Origin: Fonsecaea monophora
Lineage: Eukaryota; Ascomycota; Eurotiomycetes; Chaetothyriales; Herpotrichiellaceae
Reading direction: 5' to 3'
DNA length: 49,243 nucleotides
NCBI RefSeq assembly: GCF_001642475.1
Contig: NW_019174096.1
Location: 1-49,243 of the forward strand
Shown here: one piece after another, positions 41,539 through 49,243 of the stretch
Numbering within the stretch: position 1 is the stretch's first letter
Layout: every line of letters begins with the position of its first letter
Position numbers and translations under genes: made by a program
The notes under the pieces: generated by a model
Database searches by the model: none
What the model was told of the DNA's origin: nothing
What the model saw: only the letters and a program-made list of their open reading frames with translations

Positions 41539-42704
41539 TTACAAGATCGCTATCGCATTCGGAGTCGTGCCAACACCACCAAACACATTGAGCGGCGCAC
41601 TGGTGAAGAAGAACGACCACCGGCCAAGCTCGGCGCAGACCTTGGACAACTTCTCCAGATTCCAAAGCTCGCCGATCGGACACCCCCAATGCGTCAACAA
41701 CCATTCGTGAAGACAGACTCTGTCTTTGATCCCAAACGGCGCGGGACACACCTCAAATCCCAGCGAGTCCCCTGCGACGGCGGCGAAGTGGTGGTTCCAC
41801 AGCCACTTGACAGACTTCATGGACGCCTCGAGCCCAATGAATTCGCCCCTGTCCCAGGGTTCGACGCGTTCGCTGGAGGGCGTAGAATCGTGCCACGCCG
41901 TGAACCCGGAGCGGATGATCAAGATGTCGCCCGCTTTCAGCTCGAGGTTCTGATATTTGGCCACCTCGTCGAGTTCGTCCACCGTGATGGCAAACGAAGA
42001 GTCAATTTTGACTGGGGGTTTGCCCGTTTCTTGCCGCCATCGGTGGTAATCCAGAAGGATGCCTCTGCCCACGATCCCTCCATGCTCAACCCAGTCTGCA
42101 ATGTCCCCCGGTTAGAGTTTTTGTCTGAAAGAAACAGAGGGGAGAAGACAAAAAGTGGGTGAATGGAGTGGAAATGGACAACTCACTGTGAATACCAAGC
42201 CTGCCTGTGGTATCCTCGTCGATCTCCCGATGTTTCATCCCGTTATAGTAGGTCTCCGAGTTTTGCAGGCCGACGTGACGGAGCCCGTCCCACTGGGAAC
42301 TGCTCTGCGTGTTGAACTTGACCACGTCGTCGTGGCCGACGAGTTCGTATTGGCCGCCCTTGTTTCGCTCCTTGAAGTCCACAATCGTCTGCTGAAACCT
42401 CTCTCGGCCCGCGATCCCATAGTCGAAGTGGTCGAGCCGCAGGTCCAGCTGGATGGATTTCCCGGCTTTTACTTCTCGGGACGCATCTCGAATGACCTCG
42501 GGAGTTAGGAGGTTTAATGCTACACGAGGACGTCAGCTCACCACTTTTACTTCCTCTCTCTCGTACTGTCTATGCAAAATGGAACTGAGCGAAAAGGAGG
42601 AACGCACTTCCGAGTTGATCGCCTTTGCCCCAGAATGCCCAGGCATTCCCCTGAGGCTGGCCCTCGACTGGTGGCAGTGAGTCGAAGTCTGGATAGTTGA
42701 CCAT
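41539..42704 (-). CDS. Cyclase / kynurenine-formamidase-superfamily hydrolase
   Basis: Member of the metal-dependent cyclase family (Pfam Cyclase), whose bacterial relatives include kynurenine formamidase and polyketide cyclases; the substrate here is unknown. Exons 42704-42608, 42519-42187 and 42095-41539 give 328 residues. Donors are GTGCGT and GTGAGT; acceptors TGTAG and TGCAG. The N-terminus VNYPDFDSLPPVEGQPQGNA leads through intron 1 into TLNLLTPEVIRDAS, then SQWDGLRHVGLQNSETYYNG, and across intron 2 GRLGIHNWVEHGGIVGRGIL. Later motifs are LELKAGDILIIRSGF and HEWLLTHWGCPIGELWNLEK. The canonical HxGTHxDxPxH metal site of KynB is not present as such; the fungal branch has WDGLRH and EHGG instead. 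A TATAAA box lies 85 bp upstream of the start. Confidence 0.87.
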
Positions 42705-43245
42705 GTTTCGAGCAGGAAGAAGGAAAATGGTGCAAATCGTTGGCAGCAACCCTGAGAGAGGTGGAGAATACGAACAGAACAGTCCCCCTTTATACCACAA
42801 AGAGAGCGCGGACGTCAAATGCCGAGATCACGAGGTTGGCCCAGAGCATTTACCGACGACGAGGTTAGATTGATGATACCCCAAGCGTGAGATGACACTG
42901 TACTGTTATCTACGTTCCCCTATGTTGTCCGAACGACTCGAGGGGTAATGATATCCGAGTTTCTCATATCTCTATAACATGGGGGATACATACCCCTCTG
43001 CGAAAAATCACTCTTCTTGAGACTTGTTGTATTCACTGTGCTACCTACCACCACATCTTCAAGCCCCGAACAGGACATTGGAATTCGGATTTCTAGTTCT
43101 AGGGATCTCTGTTCATCTCCATCTTCGAAACACCAGACCGGGTAACCCCAAGTTTGGACAAGTTGTTCTCAGCCTGCGGGGAAGGCAAAGAAGCAAATTA
43201 TTTGTACCGATGGAAAAAGGAACAAAGGACTAAATCTTAGGACGG
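42705..43245. other. Intergenic region between the SDR and cyclase genes
   Basis: About 540 bp holding the cyclase promoter and the 3' flank of the upstream SDR gene (both minus). AT-rich around 42890-43030. No gene seen. Confidence 0.4.
42789..42794 (-). promoter_or_regulatory. TATA box of the cyclase gene
   Basis: On the minus strand the sequence GGTATAAAGGGG lies 85 bp before the cyclase ATG, a normal distance for a fungal TATA box. TATA promoters are commonly associated with regulated genes, which fits a metabolic enzyme. Confidence 0.45.
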
Positions 43246-44209
43246 CTAAGCAGTCCAGCCCCCATCGACTTTGTATGTTGATCCCGTCACAAAACTCGCG
43301 TCGTCGCTCAGCAAGAAGGCAATGACCGTTGCAACCTCCTTTGGGTCTGCCTGTCGGTCTATCGCTTGCATTTTGGTCGTGACCGTGCCATTTCTGAATG
43401 TTTCCTCCATGGCTTTGACCAAGGGGGTCCTGATGACGCCTGTGTTTCGCAACGATTAACTAATTACTCAAAGACTTGGGTCAATAGAGAAGTGGGAAGC
43501 ATTGCATACCTGGGGCTACCGCGTTTACTCGGATGTTGTGAGATCCATACTCGCGCGCTGCGGTTCTCGTCAGGCCCCGGACGGCATGTTTGCTGGCGTT
43601 GTAAATTCCCGTATCAGCCAGTCCGATGAATCCTGCGACGCTTGCAACGTTTACCTAGAGATATTTATTAAGCCCTGACATCCTCGAGACCACCCGAAGC
43701 AGAACACTCTGCGCAAGCAAGGTGTAGATTACTCACGATCGAACCACCTCCACCCTTCAACATCTGCTGCAGCTCTGCCCTCATGGAGTAAAACACCCCT
43801 GCACCATTGATGCCCATGACGAAATCCCAGTCTTCGTCCCGAGAGTCAGCGAGATGGCGCCCTCCTTCTCGTTCGACGCCGGCAACGTTGGCCGCCCCGT
43901 CCAACCCACCCAGTCGCTCCGCGGTGTTTTTAATCCATTCCGTGACCTTGGCGCTGTCTCGGACATCGACAACGGTGATGAAATGACCCTTGCCTGGTAG
44001 GGAGTCAAGGGCCTTCTGGAGACTGTCCTGGTTGATATCCGACAGCGACAGCACGGCACCGCGGCTGGCCAGTAATTGGGCCGTCGCCAGTCCAATTCCA
44101 CTCGCTGCACCTGTAACGGCGATCTGTAGACACCCAGTTTTTAGCTCGTGATCTGCTCAGAACAATGGCGTCGCGTCGGCCCTACCCTCTTTCCCTCTAG
44201 AGAAGACAT
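43246..44209 (-). CDS. Classical short-chain dehydrogenase/reductase
   Basis: NAD(P)-dependent oxidoreductase of unknown substrate. Four exons, 44209-44186 (only eight codons), 44123-43737, 43654-43510 and 43439-43246, give 249 residues, the normal size. The nucleotide motif TGAASGIG is at 12-19, split from MSSLEGKR by intron 1. The NNAG-like NVAG follows, then the active site assembled across intron 2: S142 in VNVASVAG, Y155 and K159 in YNASK. NIRVNAVAPG joins VIRTPL across intron 3. The C-terminus ends FVTGSTYKVDGGWTA, the usual SDR signature. All four catalytic-type residues are intact, so the enzyme should be active. Asp in LSLSDIN after beta-2 suggests NAD(H) preference. The gene diverges from the TRI12-like exporter. 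Confidence 0.92.
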
Positions 44210-45804
44210 GTCCGTTTACGGATCAAATTTCGACGCTCGAGCGTTGACCTTATTGATGTTTTTGTTTTGAAAGATCGATCTGGACGTGGACGGGAACGGG
44301 AGCACTGCCTGTTGGCCCCTCCCCTCGAACCATGGCCTGCACCTATATCCATTGGGACAAGCACACGGCAATTGAACTCCGGGTCGACATTTTTTCCCCG
44401 CATATATTTTGTATCGCAACCACGAACGAAGAAAGAGGGGGAGGATGAGGGGAGTTTCTTGGAGGACAACAGGTGGAGTAGAGGTTCGTGTTCGATCTGA
44501 AGCTATTCGCTTTTCCCTTTTCAATCTTCGTCGAGATCCACTAATAACGGGTTTCAGCCTCGGTCGTGGTGGTTCGTATTATTGCTGTGGCCAAGTCTGG
44601 AGATTTCCGTATGCTGGGGCCTTCCGACTCCGGTGCGAGAATATGTCACTGCTACTCGATGGCCATTGACGTGCTCATCTCCATTACCTGCACCCTTAAC
44701 CTCCGAGAGACAGGGCGTGGTTCGAATTGCTACAGTAGGTAAACAATATCTTTCTTCGTGATAGCAGCAGATACAACTCACGACATCTTGGCTGCCGTGG
44801 GATGAAATGGCAATCAGAGTATAGTGGCACGACGGCAACAGACCTTCTACTGGGAGTTAGCGGTATTGACTGTTTTGAGGGTCTTGAGATATAAAGCCAA
44901 CGTTGATGCTACTCAATACGCAATACTCAGAGGCCATAAACAACAGACCAATAGCCATGCCATGCCGACAACAAGCAAAACTCCAAGCACGACAAGTCCT
45001 CGGCAGGCTGTGCTGGGGATATGTCGGGCACTATGTATAATAGAGGATCTTGTGATCTACCCGCGAACTAAACGAAGTGTATAAAGGGCAACACAACATT
45101 GGTACATGGCGAGATGGATACGAGGAGGAGAAGGAAGTGGGGCATGAATCCCCTCTACTCTGGACGAATCGGGTTAGTTTGGGATGGCTCTAGCGAGATT
45201 CTTTGACACCAACTCCACGTCGGGCGCCTTAGCAACCTGGAATTTTCCCATCACCAACGACTCCAATGATACAGATAGATGTTCCGTATTCCTGCAAACT
45301 TACCAAGTCCAATATGAACCATAACTTCTGATATCCCAATTTTCCTGTCAGTTTGACGGCACTCTTGCCCCTGGCTATACCTGTGAGAGACGACTTGGCC
45401 TCCTCAGGGCAAGTCACCGCTTCTTCTCAATACAGCAGCTGGTCCCTTGAAATAGATGACCTGCAGGGACTCGGTCATCTTTCGCCGAAGATCGTTGAAC
45501 CAGCACACACACACATGGCATGGCCCCCCCTACTGCCAAAAGAGTCGAACAAACGACATGGTCTTTGCCCCGGAACCTCCACTTTTCCCTCCTTTGTCTC
45601 TCTTTTGGCATAGCGTTGAGTCGTCACGAATGAATAGTGCATGTGGCAAATGACCTGTTCGGCAAGTGAATACCGACCACACTACAATTTAATATGTAAA
45701 GATCCTGCGATACTCCCACGCGTAGCTAGCTCCTGCTCGATGGAGAGAACACCATACCGTCGCCCGTGTTACCACTGTTCCTAGTCATTCGGGGGCAGAC
45801 TGTC
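44210..45804. other. Divergent region between the SDR and TRI12-like genes
   Basis: A long 1.6-kb spacer between two divergent start codons of likely related function, a good place for shared regulation. Open frames at 44409-44669, 44824-45084 and 45353-45613 are short, often begin at GTG or lack domain features, and were not accepted. A degraded gene remnant cannot be excluded. Confidence 0.4.
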
Positions 45805-48276
45805 ATGGCAGAAGAGAAGACTATCAACGGTGGGAAGGACCACTCTGAAACCCCGACAGAACATCATGGCATCGAACAGGAGACCAAGCTCGAGTCTGCA
45901 GACGTGGTTGAGGATGTGAATTCCGACGAGGAGGAGGAGCCAGTCGTGACGTTCAAGACATGGATTGTCGTGGGGGTACGTGTATTCAACGAAACACATG
46001 ACCCCCGCTCTCTGACTTTTGACACACTGGATAGATTCTGTCCTGCGGCTACGGTCTGTCCTTCTGGCCCATTCCAGTCATGGCAAACATCGGGGGCCTC
46101 ATTGCTGGGGAGCTCGACGCCCCGTCTGAATACATCTGGTTCATCCCTGTGAGTGTCACCTGATTCCACAGTGGACCGGGTAAACAAGCTAACACGGCTC
46201 AGTCCTGGACGATATCCATCACTGTCTGCTTTATGCTGTGGTACGCAGTGCTCCTCACGGATGGGTCCAGTCAGGGGGAAAATGATATTCTAACGCAAGA
46301 GCAGTGGCGCAAACACCGACATGCTTGGCCGACGTTGGTTTTTGACCCTTGGAAATCTGGTGGGCAACGAAGAGCATTTTTCGCCATCGAGAGAATTTTC
46401 TTCTAAAGAACTGATCCCAGATATGCACCGTTGGCCACATTGTCACTGCTTCCTCCAAGAACGTCAACGCCGTCATCGCAGGAATGGCTATATCAGGATT
46501 TGGTGGAGCCAACTGTCAGGTATGTCTTTCCCTCCCCCTCCCTTTGGGTTTCACACCAGAGCGAGACGACCCCCTGGGTGGGGAGGCTAACAGAGAAACA
46601 AACGCATTTCCTTAGATGGCTGCATTTGCGCTGCCTGAATTGCTCCCGAACAAATGGCGCCATATCGGCGTCGTGATAGCAGACGTGACGACGCTTCTGG
46701 CCGTCATCCTTGCTCCGATCACTGGTCTGTACGGCTTCCACTCGCACTCGTGGCGATGGAACTTTTATGCCGCGGCAATTGCACAGTTTCTGTCATTTCT
46801 CGGACTGCTCTTCCTCTATTTCCCTCCCGCCCATCCGTGAGTATTTACCTACCAGGGATAGGTGCTATGAATTGGAATCACTGAGGCCACGCCACTGACA
46901 ATTCTCGAAACAGATACGGATTACCGGTGAAAAAGGTGCTACCGAAAATTGACTATGTCGGTAAGACTTTTTCCCCCAAGGCTGACTTTCTCCCCCTTCC
47001 CCTCTGAGCAGAGTGGACTGACTGATGGTGGGATACCAGGGGGCGCCTTGTTCGTTGCGGGTGCAGTCCCCGCGCTTGTCGGAATGGTGTATACCACGGT
47101 CGTGCCGTCGGACGATGCACACGTCGTCGCCCCGTTGGTGATTGGATTCTTCTTCATCGTCTGCTTTGCGCTGTGGGAGACGTTCTCGCGCAGCGAGCAT
47201 CCGTTGACCCCGACGTACGTCTTCGCGTCGTCCCGGGGCCGCGACTTCACGGCGCCGGCGATCGCGCTGGCCGTGGTCAACATGTTCTACTACTCCGGGA
47301 GCATTCTGTGGCCCACCATCATCAACGCCTTCTACACCGACGGTGGGGCCGACTGGCACTACGCCATCGTGCTGTCCCTGCCGCAGGGGCTGGCCATCAC
47401 CCTCGGCGCCTTGATGCTGTCCGTCTTGGGCGGCAGGATCAAGAACTGGCAGTGGCAGTTGACGGGGTCGGTCTTCGTCATGGTCCTCTTCGGCTCGCTC
47501 TTGGCCATGGTGTCGCCCACGAACAAGGGCCTGATGATCGCCTTCATCTTCCTGTCGCAGTGCGGCTACGGCTGGGCCATTTACCTGTCCATTGCGGTGG
47601 CCCAGATGGGCGTTGAGCACAAAGATCTGGGATTGAGTGGTGGCATCGCCGGCGTTTTTCGATTTGCTGCCGGGTCGAGTATGTTTTGTTCTTCCCCTCC
47701 CCCCCCCCCCCCCCCAAAAACAAAGCGTCCCATTGTCTCTTGTGACCAACACGCTTACCCGTTTCTTTACCTTGCAGTTGGCGCGGCCGTGTACACGACA
47801 ATCCTCACCAACGAAACGAACAAGTCAATGGCCAAGCTCGTTCCCGCCGCCGCCGTTGCCGCCGGCCTGCCCCAGTCGAAGATCCCCGACCTTCTCAGCG
47901 CCATTGGCACCCCGGCCCTGGCGAAGGAGTTCAGCCAAGCCGTCGTCGCGGCGGTAGGGCCAGCCGTAGACCAGGCTCATGTGCACGGTATCCGGTAAGT
48001 CATATCACCGCTGTCGAAGACCTGGGAGAAAACGTGACGAATGATACTGACTTTGTTGGGGGGGAAATTTATAGAATGGTGGCGTTTGCGTCGTTGGCCT
48101 TTGGCATTGTCGGCATCATCGCGTGCATGTGCTGCAAGGACGTCGACAAGAAGATGAACAACAAGGTAAACCCTACCCAAGCAGATAGGAGTGCGAACAA
48201 AAGCTAACAAGTGTTTGTCTAGATTGAGGTGTATCTCGAAAACACAGAATACGCGAGCAGGAACAAATATCATTAG
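45805..48276 (+). CDS. TRI12-like MFS drug/metabolite exporter
   Basis: Predicted plasma-membrane proton-coupled exporter of the fungal TRI12 (DHA2-like, 14-helix) group; only the family, not the substrate, can be read. Eleven exons: 45805-45975, 46035-46148, 46203-46240, 46305-46359, 46421-46519, 46616-46836, 46914-46960, 47040-47678, 47778-47994, 48075-48165 and 48223-48276; 581 residues. The first ~55 residues are acidic and cytosolic. Helix 1 follows at TFKTWIVVGILSCGYGLSFW. The loop 2-3 motif A reads GANTDMLGRRWF, assembled from exons 3 and 4. MAISGFGGANCQMAAFALPE and LLPNKWRHIGVV match the family closely. Exon 8 carries helices 7-12, exon 9 the large non-cytosolic loop, exon 10 the last helix. 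A 16-base C run lies in intron 8. All ten introns are GT-AG and keep frame. Confidence 0.87.
47699..47714 (+). repeat. Homopolymer C tract inside an intron
   Basis: Sixteen consecutive C, followed by A-rich sequence, lie in intron 8 of the exporter gene, about 20 bp after the donor and 60 bp before the acceptor. Such runs are prone to slippage and to sequencing error, so the count is uncertain. Confidence 0.8.
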
Positions 48277-48545
48277 TGGGTATATACGAGGGCAATGGAT
48301 GGTGTCAGGGAGTGTGACCTGAAGGGATAGAATGCATATGCACCAAAGGAACTACTGGTAATAATACACACAAGGAAATGAGGTAGCTGGCTAGGAGAAG
48401 TAACCGGGATTCCTTTACAAATAACATGACACACGACACCCGGAGTATTTGTCCATTTTGACACACACACAGAGTCTTGTTTGTTCCTACTTGGTTAGAG
48501 CTACCTAACAAGCCCATATCTAGATCTAGACCTTGACCGAGAAAT

Positions 48546-49118
48546 CTAGACCATGCCGCCGTCGACCAAAAAGTCCTGGCCCGTGGCGAAACTGCTCGCC
48601 TCGCTCATCAGGTACAGCACGATGCCGGACAGCTCGTCGGCCGTGGCGAGGCGGTGCATGGCGTTGCTCTCGAGGAAGAGCTGGCGCCGGGTCGGGTTCT
48701 GGCGCATGACCGATTCGAGCATGTCGGTGAGGATGGTCCTGTATATTTTTTCACCAGAAATCGAGGGTCAGTCAGTTGGTATTGTCCTTTTTTTTTTCGA
48801 ACTCAGACACAAGCCCACACCCACACACGCGCGCGGTACTCATATATATGAGAGACACCCTGCTGTGGGACTGACTGAGGGAGGCGAAACTCACCCCGGA
48901 CTAATCGAATTGACCCGTATGTTATACTTTGCCAGCTCGTGCGCGACCTGTTTGGCGATCCCGCGCACCGCGTACTTGGACGCCGTGTAGGCCGCAATCT
49001 CCTGCGGCGCCAGGGACCGGTGGCCCGCCGTCGAAGCGATGCAGATGATGCTCCCTCCGGTCTTTTGCTCGACCATCTTGGCCGCGCAGTGCTGGACCGT
49101 GAAGAAGACGCCATTTAC
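48546..49118 (-). CDS. Short-chain dehydrogenase/reductase, 3' part
   Basis: Two exons are visible, 49118-48895 and 48738-48546, encoding the last 138 residues of an SDR. They contain VNGVFFTVQHCAAKMVEQKT, the active-site Ser region GGSIICIASTAGH, the catalytic YTASK (Tyr and Lys intact), YNIRVNSISPG joined across a GTGAGT intron to TILTDMLESV, and the C-terminal FATGQDFLVDGGMV. The acceptor before 49118 is CGCAG; sequence from 49119 to the right edge looks intronic with no further exon, so the nucleotide-binding half lies outside the window. It converges on the TRI12-like gene with 269 bp between stops. It differs clearly in sequence from the SDR at 43246-44209, so it is not a recent duplicate. 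Confidence 0.88.
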
Positions 49119-49243
49119 CTGCGTGGAACACACACACACCAGGTTGTCAGGTCAGGGTATTTAGGAAAGTGTCATCTCTTCCCATTGCGTCGGGAGGGGG
49201 AGGAGGAGGAATTCTGGGTTTTGTGTGGAATGGGGGATCGGGG

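Noticed and set aside
44700..44745. GGTTCGAATT word resembling a tRNA B box
   Set aside because: No matching A box, acceptor stem or anticodon arm could be drawn around it.
45184..45610. Several short frames in the SDR/exporter divergent region that might be a gene relic
   Set aside because: The longest ATG-started frames are under 90 codons, overlap each other on both strands and match no family; evidence is too weak for a pseudogene call.
43246..49118. The two SDR genes as a tandem duplication
   Set aside because: Their sequences around the active site and C-terminus differ widely (YNASK versus YTASK contexts, different intron positions), so they are separate family members.

Overview
The window is nuclear DNA of a filamentous ascomycete (Pezizomycotina). 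Genes are interrupted by short GT-AG introns (about 43-270 nt), many with CTAAC/CTGAC-type branch sites. Intergenic spaces run from 0.1 to 1.9 kb and contain GGTAGGTA-type motifs. The protein families (Pal1, CENP-O/Mcm21, a fungal DUF7704-like membrane protein, a TRI12-type MFS pump) are fungal. The MED31 and Pal1 sequences resemble what I recall of Eurotiomycetes, perhaps black yeasts (Chaetothyriales), but that placement is only an impression. I resolved twenty protein-coding genes, one of them cut by the right edge. I found no rRNA, tRNA, CRISPR array or transposon that I could support.

Left part (1-24 kb) is a housekeeping-type neighbourhood. It holds MED31 (-), the endocytic/morphology protein Pal1 (+), a fungal multi-pass membrane protein (-), an unrecognised Cys-rich probable zinc protein (+), a mitochondrial AAA/STAND-type ATPase (-), the large CLU1 protein (+), an unrecognised acidic protein with three HYDCTA motifs (+), a DUF7704-like four-helix membrane protein (-) and an F-box/WD40 protein (+).

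Middle part (25-41.3 kb) is rich in nuclear functions. It holds an FHA-forkhead transcription factor (+), an Arb2-domain protein (+), an unrecognised fungal protein with a Ser/Pro/Arg-rich tail (+), an RBM5/RBM10-like splicing factor with five introns (+), the Fe-S assembly adaptor Yae1 (-), an ER acetyl-CoA transporter homologue (-) and the kinetochore subunit CENP-O/Mcm21 (+).

Right part (41.5-49.2 kb) changes character to small-molecule metabolism. A cyclase/formamidase-family hydrolase (-), a classical SDR (-), an eleven-exon TRI12-like 14-helix MFS exporter (+) and a second SDR (-, truncated by the window) sit together. This looks like a small catabolic or detoxification cluster, and more of it may lie beyond the right end.

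Exon boundaries were placed by hand from splice consensus, reading frame and family conservation. In several genes (CENP-O, RBM, CLU1, Pal1) the splice structure is itself the interesting point and is discussed in the findings.
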